Program-made: the position numbers and the translations under genes
Assembly (NCBI RefSeq): GCF_028867935.1
Contig: NZ_JAPQNS010000004.1
Span: 310,001 to 374,000, forward strand
Source of the DNA: Flavobacterium sp. SUN052
GTDB taxonomy: Bacteria > Bacteroidota > Bacteroidia > Flavobacteriales > Flavobacteriaceae
Length of the DNA stretch: 64,000 bases
Direction of reading: 5' to 3'
Shown here: positions 8,700 through 17,467 of the stretch, in pieces
Position numbering within the stretch: position 1 is the first letter of the stretch
How the letters are laid out: each line of letters begins with the position of its first letter
The notes under the pieces: generated by a model
Database searches by the model: none
What the model was told of the DNA's origin: nothing
Seen by the model: the letters and a program-made list of their open reading frames with translations, nothing else

Positions 8700-8773
8700 T
8701 ATTGTTCAAAGGGCAAAATAAATAAAAAGCTAAAAAGTGTCGATCACCTATTTTATTGCAGGTGAGACATTTA

Positions 8774-10108
8774 TCAAACGGGATTGGGAAGGTCGGTAAT
8801 GCGGACCTCATTAATCCGCTTATTATCAGCTGAAACCACGTGAAAAAGAAACTGACCATAGCGAACTTCTTCTCCTGATTCGGGGAGATGGCTGAACAGT
8901 TCAAGCAGTAAACCGCCTAATGACTCGCTGTCCCCCCGAACATCATCAAAGGTGGTTGCGTCAACATCAAGAACCCTACATACGTCGGTCAGTGGTAATT
9001 TGCCTTCAACTAGTACTGTGTGATCGTCAATCCGCTTGAAGCCAGTAGGTGTTTCATCATCGAACTCGTCGTTGATATCGCCGAAGATCTCTTCAATAAT
9101 ATCTTCCAGCGTTACCAGCCCGCGCGTGCCGCCGTACTCATCGACCACAATAGCCATGTGTACTCGCCGACGCTGGAAATCCTGCATCAGATCGTCTACT
9201 TTTTTGGTTTCTGGAATGAAGAAAGCGGGTCGAAGTAAAGCCTGCCAGGCAAACGAATCATCGTCGTGAAGGTGGGGCAGCAGGTCTTTTATGTATAGAA
9301 TGCCCTCGATCTGATCAATAGTCTCTTTATAAACCGGCACCCGCGAAAATCCTGATGCGTTGATGCGGCTCATCAACTCCGTGAAGGTAAGGTCATCTTC
9401 AAACGCTGTAATATCCACCCGCGATTTCATAACCTGCCGGGCGGTGAGGTTACTGAAGTTTACAATCCCCTTCAATATTTCGCGTTCTTCAACGGTTGTT
9501 TCGGCTCCGGTCAATTCTACGGCCTGATTCAATTCTTCAACTGATAGCTTATAGCCACGTTTAGGAATTCGTTTGTCTAACTGATTGCTGAGCGTAACTA
9601 ATAGGGACGAAAGGGGACGAAAGATAAGCAGGGCAAACTGAGCTAAGGGTGTGGTTTTTCGGGCAACGGAAAGGCTATTCTGGCTGGCAAAAACCTTTGG
9701 GATTACCTCTCCACACAAAACGATCACCAGTGTCAAAGCAAGCGTTGTTCCCGACAGCACAATTGCGGATGAATGTGCCAGTTGAGACAACTCCCAGGAT
9801 AGGTACGTGACCATGACGACGATGGCAATATTGAGCAGGTTGTTGAAAATAACCAGCGAAGCCAGCAACCGGCGTGGACGGTCGAGCAGGGAAATAATGC
9901 GTTGATCGGCAGAGGTGTTACTCTCGCGGCAGGTAGTGCGGTCGTCAGGCGAGAGCGTAAAAAAGGCGACTTCGGTGGCCGATACCAGCGAAGCCAATGT
10001 AACTAGCAAAAGCACCAGGGCCGCTACAGGGCCGTATGAATTAAAATAGGTGCCCCAAACGTCATCCGTCGGGAGCACCTGTCGAGGAAGAGGATCACTA
10101 AGGTCCAT
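8774..10108 (-). CDS. gldE: GldE-like CNNM/CBS-domain/CorC membrane protein
   Basis: The 444-residue protein has an N-terminal CNNM/DUF21 domain with about four membrane segments (residues 28-195). A CBS pair follows (about residues 215-345; RVMKSRVDITAFEDDL, GILYIKDLLPHL and VVDEYGGTRGLVTLEDIIEEI are visible). It ends in a CorC/HlyC-type FAD-binding-like C-terminal domain. Proteins of this family are linked to Mg2+/Co2+ homeostasis. In gliding Bacteroidota, GldE is encoded after mutY and ssb and supports GldD and motility. Gene order mutY-ssb-gldE here supports the name. gldD itself does not follow. The ssb stop is 32 bases upstream, so these genes probably share a transcript. Confidence 0.82.
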   Translation of the reverse strand: MDLSDPLPRQVLPTDDVWGTYFNSYGPVAALVLLLVTLASLVSATEVAFFTLSPDDRTTCRESNTSADQRIISLLDRPRRLLASLVIFNNLLNIAIVVMVTYLSWELSQLAHSSAIVLSGTTLALTLVIVLCGEVIPKVFASQNSLSVARKTTPLAQFALLIFRPLSSLLVTLSNQLDKRIPKRGYKLSVEELNQAVELTGAETTVEEREILKGIVNFSNLTARQVMKSRVDITAFEDDLTFTELMSRINASGFSRVPVYKETIDQIEGILYIKDLLPHLHDDDSFAWQALLRPAFFIPETKKVDDLMQDFQRRRVHMAIVVDEYGGTRGLVTLEDIIEEIFGDINDEFDDETPTGFKRIDDHTVLVEGKLPLTDVCRVLDVDATTFDDVRGDSESLGGLLLELFSHLPESGEEVRYGQFLFHVVSADNKRINEVRITDLPNPV

Positions 10109-10140
10109 TCAGGTCAAATTTGGTCCAACAAAAGGGTGGG

Positions 10141-10674
10141 TTAGAACGGTAAGTCATCGTCACCACCATTGGCCTCAAAGGGTGTTGGCTCAGGTTCACG
10201 GCGAGCCTGTTGCTTGACGGGCGCAGCCTGCGGGGCCGGAGCCTGACGCTGTTGCGGCTGAGCCTGTGGAGCAGGAGCCGGTGCGGCCTGTTGGCGTTGT
10301 TGCGGCTGAGACTCATATGCACCCTCGCTACCATCACGGTCGCCGGGTGAACCCAACAATTGCATTGTGTTAGCGCGCACACGAAGCGAAAAACGCTCCT
10401 TACCTTCTTTGTCCGTCCATGTCTCAGTACGCAAACGACCTTCGATGTAAACGGGGTTACCCTTCTTTAAATATTTTTCGGCGATTTTGGCTTGATCATT
10501 CCATAACTCAACCCGGAACCACTCTGTTTGCTCAACTTTCTCGCCATTACGGTTGGTGAATTTCTCCGTCGTTGCTACGTTAAACTGAGCCACAACGTTT
10601 CCACCGTCTAAGTAACGGACGTCAGGGTCTGCCCCTAAATTGCCAATCAAAGTGACTTTATTCAGACTTGCCAT
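10141..10674 (-). CDS. ssb: Single-stranded DNA-binding protein
   Basis: The 177-residue protein has an OB-fold of about 110 residues beginning MASLNKVTLIGNLGADPDVR. A Gln/Pro/Ala-rich disordered linker follows (about residues 118-160), then the acidic protein-interaction tip DDDLPF. It coats single-stranded DNA as a tetramer and recruits repair and replication proteins through the tip. It lies between mutY (111 bases upstream) and gldE (32 bases downstream), the usual Bacteroidota order. Confidence 0.95.
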   Translation of the reverse strand: MASLNKVTLIGNLGADPDVRYLDGGNVVAQFNVATTEKFTNRNGEKVEQTEWFRVELWNDQAKIAEKYLKKGNPVYIEGRLRTETWTDKEGKERFSLRVRANTMQLLGSPGDRDGSEGAYESQPQQRQQAAPAPAPQAQPQQRQAPAPQAAPVKQQARREPEPTPFEANGGDDDLPF

Positions 10675-10785
10675 TTTTAATTTCGGTTTTATATAATTTT
10701 TCGAATCTGTAAACAGTCCGCTCTTGCGATCTTCAAGACCCTACAGGTTTACGAGGTTTAGCGTACTAAAGATACTGATTATGGC

Positions 10786-11880
10786 TTACTTATCCAAACG
10801 TCCGGCCAAATAATTTACGATCAGAACTGGCTTCGGCAATGCACGAACTTCGTCTGGCAAATACCACGCCAGCCCATCTGGCATTGCTCTTGCCACCCCG
10901 TCGGGAACGTCGAATTCGTAGAATAAAGCTCTGATTCGCTGGTGCGAAAGTAGCTGAGTAGCGGGTATGGGTGCCGCTGTTTGAAGCCCTCGCAATACCC
11001 AGTTTTCCAACGCTCCCGTAAGACCCAAGTCCCGCAGCATCATTTTGGGTTCATCAGTTTCCAGTAAAGCGAAGTCATATAGGTTTTGCCATACATCGCG
11101 ATCTGTGCGTTCGCGAAGAGCTAATTTCCCCTGATTGCGAAAAACAAAATAATGAAAGAAACGCTCCCGAACGGCCGCCTTTTTGGCTTTTACGGGTAAC
11201 GATTGCTGCCGTCCGGTTTGGTAAGCCACACACTGTTGCTGCAACGGGCAAAGCATACAATCGGGAGAAACCGGAGTACACTGAATGGCTCCAAATTCCA
11301 TAATTGCCTGATTGTAGGTTGCCGGATCAGCAGCTTTTTGAATGAGTTGTGAGGCTAAAGTCGCAAATGTTTTTTTGGCTGATGTTGTCGTAATATCTTC
11401 ATCTATTCCAAAGACCCGGGCCAGCACTCGATACACATTCCCGTCAACCACCGGTACACGTTCGCCAAAGGCAAATGAAGCAATTGCAGCGGCTGTATAT
11501 ACACCAATACCCTTCAACTTCAATAAGTTGTGGTATGAATCGGGAAAAATGCCCTTCAGGTCAGTAGCCACCACTTTGGCAGTCTGGTGCAGATTGCGAG
11601 CCCGCGAATAATATCCTAGCCCCTGCCACAACCGGAGTAAGTCACGTTCATCAGCAAGAGCCATATCCGTCACCGTTGGATAAGTAGCTACAAAGCGTTC
11701 GTAGTAGGGAAGGCCCTGGGCAACACGGGTCTGTTGCAGGATTACTTCAGACAGCCAAATACGGTATGGGTCACTGGTGTGCCGCCAGGGCAGATTCCGT
11801 TTGTGGTGGTTGTACCAGTAAATAAGAGTCTGCGCGAAATTGGACTCTTCCGTTGGGTTAAAGTCTGATTGTGAGGACAA
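10786..11880 (-). CDS. mutY: A/G-specific adenine DNA glycosylase
   Basis: MutY removes adenine mispaired with 8-oxoguanine. The 364-residue protein contains the helix-hairpin-helix LLKLKGIGVYTAAAIASFAFG region (about residues 118-138), followed by VVDGNVYRVLAR with the catalytic Asp (about residue 146). The 4Fe-4S ligands read C-x6-C-x2-C-x5-C (CTPVSPDCMLCPLQQQC, about residues 202-218). A NUDIX-like C-terminal domain recognises 8-oxoG. It is divergent from the HU gene, sharing a 140-base intergenic region. Confidence 0.95.
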   Translation of the reverse strand: MSSQSDFNPTEESNFAQTLIYWYNHHKRNLPWRHTSDPYRIWLSEVILQQTRVAQGLPYYERFVATYPTVTDMALADERDLLRLWQGLGYYSRARNLHQTAKVVATDLKGIFPDSYHNLLKLKGIGVYTAAAIASFAFGERVPVVDGNVYRVLARVFGIDEDITTTSAKKTFATLASQLIQKAADPATYNQAIMEFGAIQCTPVSPDCMLCPLQQQCVAYQTGRQQSLPVKAKKAAVRERFFHYFVFRNQGKLALRERTDRDVWQNLYDFALLETDEPKMMLRDLGLTGALENWVLRGLQTAAPIPATQLLSHQRIRALFYEFDVPDGVARAMPDGLAWYLPDEVRALPKPVLIVNYLAGRLDK

Positions 11881-11929
11881 AATAATAAGAGCAATAAGGC
11901 GTTAGGTGGAAAAACAGTAAAGCATACTT

Positions 11930-11959
11930 TTTGATTTTGGAAGGAAAAGCCTACCTTTG
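11930..11959 (+). promoter_or_regulatory. Promoter of the HU gene
   Basis: TTTG at 11930-11933, 18 bases, then TACCTTTG at 11952-11959 give a full Bacteroidota -33/-7 promoter. The start codon lies 62 bases downstream. Confidence 0.65.
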
Positions 11960-12021
11960 TACTCCCATTTTTGACACCTGAATTTTCAACAACATAGTAA
12001 ACGTTAAAGTTTTAAGCAGTC

Positions 12022-12321
12022 GTGACGAAAGCAGACGTAATTTCAGAAATCTCCGATAAGACCGGAATCGACAAGGCCGAAGTAACTTACACTTTGGAGA
12101 CCTTTTTCTCCGTGGTAAAAGATTCGCTGGCAAAAGAGGAACCGATTTATGTGAGAGGGTTTGGCAGCTTCATTAACAAGAAGAGAGCTCAAAAGGTCGC
12201 CCGGAACATTTCCAAAAACACGGCCATGGTAATCGAAGAACACTTTATCCCAAGCTTCAAGCCGGCTAAAGTGTTTGTCGAGCAAGTTAAATCAAGCGTG
12301 AAAAACGCCACAGTTGAGTAA
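12022..12321 (+). CDS. HU/IHF family DNA-binding protein
   Basis: A 99-residue DNA-bending nucleoid protein with a GTG start (MTKADVISEISDKTGID). The arm region GFGSFINKKRAQKVARNISKNT contains the usual GFG-F signature, but lacks the 'RNPRTG' of canonical HU and has ARNISKNT instead. The C-terminal part HFIPSFKPAKVFVEQV matches the 'P.FKP.K.fke.V' pattern. This variant group is common in Bacteroidota and is often named IHF beta-like. A strong terminator follows. Confidence 0.9.
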   Translation: MTKADVISEISDKTGIDKAEVTYTLETFFSVVKDSLAKEEPIYVRGFGSFINKKRAQKVARNISKNTAMVIEEHFIPSFKPAKVFVEQVKSSVKNATVE

Positions 12322-12333
12322 GACCAACTGCAC

Positions 12334-12373
12334 CATTTCATCCGGCGGACGAATTAATCCGCCGGATGAAATG
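12334..12373 (+). terminator. Intrinsic terminator of the HU gene
   Basis: The arms 12334-12349 and 12358-12373 (CATTTCATCCGGCGGA and its complement) pair perfectly over 16 bp. The loop has 8 bases and TTTTT follows. Confidence 0.85.
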
Positions 12374-12402
12374 TTTTTGATGGAAACGACCTCTTTCCTA
12401 CC

Positions 12403-13248
12403 ATGAACAAATCCATTCTGCTTGTTATCGGTCTTGCGGCAACGCTAACAGTTGGCTTATACAGCCTGCCAAAAGGTGTTGTACAAAACGCTGACAAACA
12501 GTTGGGCAATCAAACGTCTGGCGGTAGAACAACTACCCAATCCAACGAAAAACAGCCCGAACAAACATCGTCTGTGGAGCACAATGCCCCCCTGACGGTT
12601 GGACAACAGAAAAAGCGTTCGGCTTTGCTGACCGCTTTTGTTAATTCGGGTGAGGCTGAGAAAGCTAAAACTGCCGGTCCACTTATCGACTTTTTTCGGT
12701 CGGTGAGTCGGTTCGATAGTGCTGCTTACTACGCCGGGCAACTTGCTACAAATCAACCGAGTGAACCAAACCTATTGCGGGCTGGTGATCTGTATTTTGA
12801 AGCGTACGGGTTTGCTGTCGATGACAAAAAATCAACTGATTTAGGCCAGAAAACGAGAGATTTCTACCAGAAAGCGCTCGACAAAAACCCAAATCTGTTG
12901 CTGGCCAAGGCCAACATGGCTATGACCTATGTAAGTACGCAAACGCCAATGCAGGGTATTATGCTTCTGCGCGAAGTGTTGCAGCAAGACCCAACAAACG
13001 AAGTGGCTCTGTTTAACCTGGGGCTACTTTCGATGCGTTCGAATCAGTATGACCGGGCCATTGAACGATTCCGGCAGATTCTGGCCGTCAATCCTAACAG
13101 CCGCAAAGCTCGCTTTTATCTGGGAGTGAGTTTGGTGGAAAAAGGAGAGAAAGCCGAAGCCAAAGAAGTACTTGCCGAGGTGAAAGCCACGGAAAAAGAC
13201 CCGCAAATTCTGGCTGCTGTGAAGGAGCTGGAAGAGCGAATGAAATAA
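12403..13248 (+). CDS. Tetratricopeptide-repeat protein
   Basis: The 281-residue protein starts with an uncleaved or signal-anchor-like hydrophobic segment (residues 4-24, ILLVIGLAATLTVGLYSLP). A Gln/Thr/Ser-rich linker follows, then TPR-type helices. At least three TPR units are visible from about residue 160 onward (LLLAKANMAMTYVS, NEVALFNLGLLSMRSNQYDRAIE, SRKARFYLGVSLVEKGEKAEAKE). It is probably periplasmic or membrane-anchored and mediates protein contacts. It lies between the HU and rng genes, where a TPR gene is commonly found in Bacteroidota. Confidence 0.8.
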   Translation: MNKSILLVIGLAATLTVGLYSLPKGVVQNADKQLGNQTSGGRTTTQSNEKQPEQTSSVEHNAPLTVGQQKKRSALLTAFVNSGEAEKAKTAGPLIDFFRSVSRFDSAAYYAGQLATNQPSEPNLLRAGDLYFEAYGFAVDDKKSTDLGQKTRDFYQKALDKNPNLLLAKANMAMTYVSTQTPMQGIMLLREVLQQDPTNEVALFNLGLLSMRSNQYDRAIERFRQILAVNPNSRKARFYLGVSLVEKGEKAEAKEVLAEVKATEKDPQILAAVKELEERMK

Positions 13249-13306
13249 AACAGGGTTGTCCGGGTGGACAGCCGACAAATTTCTTAATCATCAAAACACG
13301 TTTACT

Positions 13307-13396
13307 ATGCCTTGCGGTAAGAAAAGAAAACGCCATAAGATCGCTACTCACAAACGGAAGAAGCGTCTCCGGAAGAATCGGCATAAGAAGAAGTAG
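13307..13396 (+). CDS. 29-residue very basic ribosomal protein (AURKAIP1/COX24-type)
   Basis: The sequence encodes MPCGKKRKRHKIATHKRKKR followed by LRKNRHKKK, 29 residues with nearly two thirds Lys/Arg/His. This matches the tiny Bacteroidota proteins annotated with the AURKAIP1/COX24 domain. They are related to mitochondrial mS38 and actinobacterial bS22, which bind rRNA in the small subunit. It lies between the TPR gene (58 bases upstream) and rng, a conserved setting. Gene finders often miss it because of its length. Identity is from pattern recognition; exact ribosomal placement is not shown by the sequence. Confidence 0.85.
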   Translation: MPCGKKRKRHKIATHKRKKRLRKNRHKKK

Positions 13397-13400
13397 GTTG

Positions 13401-13483
13401 ACAGTAGACAGTGAACAGCTAACAGCAAGCAGTGAAAAACGCTGTAGTCAACTGTTAGCTGATCATTGCTTACTGTCTACTGT
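13401..13483. repeat. Nested imperfect palindrome of iterated words
   Basis: The outer arms 13401-13412 and 13472-13483 (ACAGTAGACAGT) are perfect. The inner arms 13416-13425 and 13452-13461 (CAGCTAACAG) are also perfect. The words ACAGT, GAACAG and TAACAG recur, as they do at 49984-50109. The position, 5 bases after the small ribosomal gene, fits a terminator. Confidence 0.6.
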
Positions 13484-13553
13484 AAAGGAGCCCGTCGAAA
13501 AACGTGGCTTCTTTTTTATCTACATACGCCATCTCTAACCGTATCTTCATCTG

Positions 13554-15116
13554 GTGAGTAATGAATTAGTTATCAGTTCGACTCAGAAAGGTGATCGGAT
13601 TGCCCTCTTGCAGGACAAGAGGTTGCTCGAATATCACATCGAAGAGTCCGACAGCAGCTTTACGGTTGGCGATCTGTACTTAGGAACAGTAAAGAAATTG
13701 TCATCGGGCCTCAATGCCGCTTTTGTGGATGTGGGGCACGAAAAAGACGGATTTCTGCATTATCAGGATTTGGGACCGAATATTAACTCGTTCCTGAAAT
13801 TTACTAAGGATGTTATCGCCAAGCGCGTTGATACCGGCCGGTTAAACAGCTTTAAGCTGGAGCCGGAAATCGAAAAAATCGGTAAAATCGATAAGGTATT
13901 AACAAAGGGTGCGCCGATCTTGGTGCAAATTGTCAAAGAACCTATTTCCACAAAAGGACCTCGGCTGTCGTGCGATATTTCCATCGCGGGACGCTATTTA
14001 GTACTGGTTCCTTTTGCCAACGGGGTCAACATTTCTAAAAAAATCACCGATCGAGCCGAACGTAATCGTTTGCTCCGATTGATGTCGTCGCTGAAGCCCC
14101 AGAACTTTGGCGTGATTGTTCGGACGGTTGCTGCCGGACGTGAGGTAGAAGAATTAGACCGCGATCTGCAAACGTCTCTTGAAAAATGGGACGTGGCCAT
14201 GAAGGCGCTTCGCGACGCCAAACCCCGGGATCGGGTGTTGGGTGAAATGAACCGGGCTTCATCTATTTTGCGCGACATGCTGAATGAGTCTTTCGACAGC
14301 ATTACAGTAGACACGCGTGAAGCCTTTGACGATATTAAGCACTTTATTCACACGATTGCTCCCGAAAAGGAGAAGATTGTTAAGCTTCACATTGGGAAGA
14401 ACAAGGTTTTTGAAGCCCTGGGGCTTGAAAAACAACTCAAGTCGCTCTTTGGGCGCTCAGTAAGTTTGCCAGGTGGGGGATACCTCATTATCGAACACAC
14501 CGAAGCCTTGCACGTCATCGACGTGAACAGTGGCAACAAGTCTAACTCGGAAGAGGACCAGGAAGCAACGGCAGTGAGCGTGAACCGCGAGGCTGCTAAA
14601 GAAATTGCCCGGCAACTCCGGTTGCGCGATATGGGCGGAATCATTGTGGTGGACTTCATTGATATGAAGCGCGCCGAAAACAAGAAATTGCTATACGATC
14701 AGATGCGCAATGAAATGCACACTGATCGTTCGAAGTACACCATTTTGCCGCTGACTAAGTTTGGTCTGATGCAGATTACCCGGCAACGGGTCCGGCCAGA
14801 AATGAACGTGGCCACTCGCGAAACCTGCCCTACCTGCAACGGTACGGGTACAATTCAGGCCAGCGTGTTGGTAACGGATGTGATCGAGAACAACCTCGAC
14901 TATATTCTGACCAAACAGAACGAACGGGGAATCAGTATTATGCTGCACCCATTCCTGCACGCCTATTTCAGCAAGGGAATGTTCTCGCGTCAGTGGCAAT
15001 GGTACATGAAATACAAGACCTGGGTTAAACTGGTCAAAGATAGTTCGCTGGGTATCATGGAATTTAAATTCCTGACTAAAACCGGCGAGGAGATCGAAGT
15101 GGGATTAGGAGGATAA
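13554..15116 (+). CDS. rng: Ribonuclease G (RNase E/G family)
   Basis: An endoribonuclease for rRNA maturation and mRNA decay. The GTG start gives MSNELVISSTQKGDRIALL, the usual Bacteroidota N-terminus. The 520-residue protein holds an S1 domain (about residues 38-130, GDLYLGTVKKLSSGLNAAFVDVG). An RNase H-like/DNase I-like catalytic core follows, with metal-binding Asp residues in HVIDVNSGN and GIIVVDFIDMK. The zinc-link motif CPTCNGTG lies near residue 424. The length matches RNase G, without an RNase E C-terminal scaffold. A terminator follows. Confidence 0.93.
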   Translation: MSNELVISSTQKGDRIALLQDKRLLEYHIEESDSSFTVGDLYLGTVKKLSSGLNAAFVDVGHEKDGFLHYQDLGPNINSFLKFTKDVIAKRVDTGRLNSFKLEPEIEKIGKIDKVLTKGAPILVQIVKEPISTKGPRLSCDISIAGRYLVLVPFANGVNISKKITDRAERNRLLRLMSSLKPQNFGVIVRTVAAGREVEELDRDLQTSLEKWDVAMKALRDAKPRDRVLGEMNRASSILRDMLNESFDSITVDTREAFDDIKHFIHTIAPEKEKIVKLHIGKNKVFEALGLEKQLKSLFGRSVSLPGGGYLIIEHTEALHVIDVNSGNKSNSEEDQEATAVSVNREAAKEIARQLRLRDMGGIIVVDFIDMKRAENKKLLYDQMRNEMHTDRSKYTILPLTKFGLMQITRQRVRPEMNVATRETCPTCNGTGTIQASVLVTDVIENNLDYILTKQNERGISIMLHPFLHAYFSKGMFSRQWQWYMKYKTWVKLVKDSSLGIMEFKFLTKTGEEIEVGLGG

Positions 15117-15135
15117 AACCTGTTAACCGTTAGTG

Positions 15136-15167
15136 AAAAAGAGAAGCCTTTACCGGCTTCTCTTTTT
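15136..15167. terminator. Terminator between rng and dnaG
   Basis: The arms 15136-15148 and 15155-15167 (AAAAAGAGAAGCC and complement) form a 13-bp stem with a 6-base loop and a T tract on either strand's exit side. It serves the convergent rng and dnaG genes. Confidence 0.85.
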
Positions 15168-15172
15168 TGCTT

Positions 15173-17278
15173 TTACCCACTAATAACAGTCCCCAGCAAC
15201 TTGGCAATTTCAACGTCGATGCGCTTGAAGTGCATGTATTCGGCCATTAGGCGGTCGCTTTCGGCTGGGTCAGAGGTTTCAATAATACCACGCCGAATTT
15301 CGAGCATCTTTTCTTCAGCCAAGGTTTTTTTGATTCGGAGAACGTTACCAAAAGCCGCATCAGCCAGAATCTCAAGATCCTCTTCCGATGGAACAATGAT
15401 CTCGTGTTTCAACCAGCCATCGCTGATTTCGTGGCGGGGTGTAGTCAGGGTAATTGCCTCTTGCTGGGCTTCCGGCTGATCGGATTTATTCAGAAAATCG
15501 TCGGCGGTCAGAATGTCACCGTGGAGAAATGCCTCTCGGTAGAGGGTAAGCATCAAGTCATAAGGCGAGGTCTGAAAGTTAATATCATCCAACTCCGACA
15601 GTACATACTGGCAAAGGGTTATGCCCGGCTCCAACTCGCGAGTACCATAATTAATCAATAGTCGAATACACTCTTCCTCCTGATACGATAGGGTTGTGCG
15701 TTCTGCACGCCGGGAGCGGGACGTTGATGTGGCTGCGGGCTGGGATACTCCCGGCTCATCAGCAAAAAAATCGTCGGGTGGGCCACCTAAATCACTCGAT
15801 GAGTTGATTCCAGCTTCGGCCAACAGTGCATTGATGTCATCCAGGGAACCGGAACTTCCACCGCCTGTTCCACTTGCTCGATTTGCTGTTCCGTTCTGCT
15901 GGCCGTTGCTGGCTCTATCGCGCTGGCGTTGACTGTCCTTTGTTTGTTGCTCCTGCTGTTTACGAATCATGCGGTTGCCTTCGCTGATGAGTGTTTGCTC
16001 ATCCACACGCAACTGCTGGGCAGTGGTTCGGAAAAAGACCTGCCGTTGCAAAGCGTCCGGTATTCGGACAATGCTGCTCACCACTTCGCCGATTACTTCA
16101 GCCCGTTTAAACGGATTGTCGCCTGCATCGCGGAGCAGCGTTTCGGTTTTGAAGCGGATGAAGTCACTGGCCTGGGTTTTAATGTATGTTTTGAAGGCTT
16201 CAGCTCCTACTCGTCGGACATAACTATCAGGATCTTCGCCGTCAGGAAATGTCACGATACTCACATTTAAACCTTCTTCCAATACCATGTCGAGACCACG
16301 TAGCGCGGCTTTGATACCGGCGGCATCGCCATCATACAGAATGGTAACGTTTGGGGTAAACCGGGCAATGAGCCGTATTTGCTCTAACGTGAGCGATGTT
16401 CCCGACGAGGCTACTACGTTTTTAATACCTGCCTGATGTAGCGAGATCACATCGGTATAGCCTTCTGTCAGGTAGCAAACGTCTTCCTGACGAATGGTTT
16501 GTTTGGCCTGATAGATGCCATATAGTACCTGACTTTTGTGATACGCTTCGGTCTCGGGCGAGTTGAGGTATTTAGGCTGATTTTTATCATTAACCAATAT
16601 TCGGGCTCCAAACGCAATGACCCGCCCCGATACGTTGTGGATAGGGAACATCACCCGCCCGCGAAACCGGTCGAACACTTTCCGTTTGGCTCCAGAATCA
16701 TCTTCCTTGTTTAGAATCAGACCTGCTTTTTCAAGAATATCACGATTATAACCGCGTTTTTCGGCTTCCTGTAGTAATCCATCCCACACGTTCAGGCTGT
16801 AACCCAGCTCAAACGCGTTAATAGTAGGCGTAGTAAAACCCCGCTCTCGAAAATAACTGAGCCCAATACTTTGCCCTTCTTCGTGTTTGGTTAGCAGCTC
16901 TTGGAAATACGTTTTAGCGAAGTTGAGTACGATAAATAAACTCTCTCGCTCATTCTGTTTAAGAAGGTCTTCGGGAGTGGGGGCTTGTTCCTCAATTTCG
17001 ATGCCATATTTTTTGGCTAGAAATCGCAACGCTTCACCATAACCAATGTTTTCAACATCCATTACAAACCTTACCGAGTCACCCGCTTTGCCGCAGCCAA
17101 AGCACTTATAAATCTGCCGGGCAGGGTTGACGTTGAAGGATGGTGACTTTTCGTTGTGAAATGGACAACAGGCGATATAATTACTACCCCGTTTTTTGAG
17201 CGACACAAAATCGCCGACCACTTCAACAATGTCGGCGGCTTGTTTTATTCGTTCAATGGTGTCTTCGGGGATGCGCAT
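15173..17278 (-). CDS. dnaG: DNA primase
   Basis: DnaG makes RNA primers for replication. The 701-residue protein starts with a CHC2 zinc domain (ligands Cys38, His41, Cys59, Cys62 in CCPFHNEKSP and KCFGCG). The Toprim catalytic core follows, with YLTEGYTDVISLHQAGI (about residues 269-285) and the acidic ILYDGDAAGIKAA (about residues 315-327). A Gln/Ser/Gly-rich linker (about residues 430-480) leads to the C-terminal DnaB-interacting domain. It has a single-gene layout with a -7-like TATCTTTG upstream at 17327-17320. Confidence 0.95.
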   Translation of the reverse strand: MRIPEDTIERIKQAADIVEVVGDFVSLKKRGSNYIACCPFHNEKSPSFNVNPARQIYKCFGCGKAGDSVRFVMDVENIGYGEALRFLAKKYGIEIEEQAPTPEDLLKQNERESLFIVLNFAKTYFQELLTKHEEGQSIGLSYFRERGFTTPTINAFELGYSLNVWDGLLQEAEKRGYNRDILEKAGLILNKEDDSGAKRKVFDRFRGRVMFPIHNVSGRVIAFGARILVNDKNQPKYLNSPETEAYHKSQVLYGIYQAKQTIRQEDVCYLTEGYTDVISLHQAGIKNVVASSGTSLTLEQIRLIARFTPNVTILYDGDAAGIKAALRGLDMVLEEGLNVSIVTFPDGEDPDSYVRRVGAEAFKTYIKTQASDFIRFKTETLLRDAGDNPFKRAEVIGEVVSSIVRIPDALQRQVFFRTTAQQLRVDEQTLISEGNRMIRKQQEQQTKDSQRQRDRASNGQQNGTANRASGTGGGSSGSLDDINALLAEAGINSSSDLGGPPDDFFADEPGVSQPAATSTSRSRRAERTTLSYQEEECIRLLINYGTRELEPGITLCQYVLSELDDINFQTSPYDLMLTLYREAFLHGDILTADDFLNKSDQPEAQQEAITLTTPRHEISDGWLKHEIIVPSEEDLEILADAAFGNVLRIKKTLAEEKMLEIRRGIIETSDPAESDRLMAEYMHFKRIDVEIAKLLGTVISG

Positions 17279-17319
17279 AGAAAAGAATATGGTTTGTGCC
17301 AGTCGGCTGAGTTGATTAC

Positions 17320-17327
17320 CAAAGATA
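17320..17327 (-). promoter_or_regulatory. -7 promoter element of dnaG
   Basis: The minus strand reads TATCTTTG, an exact TAnnTTTG match, 41 bases before the dnaG start. No clear -33 box is visible. Confidence 0.4.
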
Positions 17328-17405
17328 GTATAAACTTGACTTTTGGGGTATTATATGTCGAAAGCGACGTATACTGGAATAGTAGAGTATTGGCTTGGCA
17401 TCACT

Positions 17406-17435
17406 TTTGCTATCGGTTGAATACTACTAAATTTG
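17406..17435 (+). promoter_or_regulatory. Promoter of the haloperoxidase-type gene
   Basis: TTTG at 17406-17409, 18 bases, then TAAATTTG at 17428-17435 match the full Bacteroidota promoter consensus. The start codon is 32 bases downstream. Confidence 0.65.
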
Positions 17436-17467
17436 TTGTTACCTCAACAGCAGTCAAGTTCTGAAAA

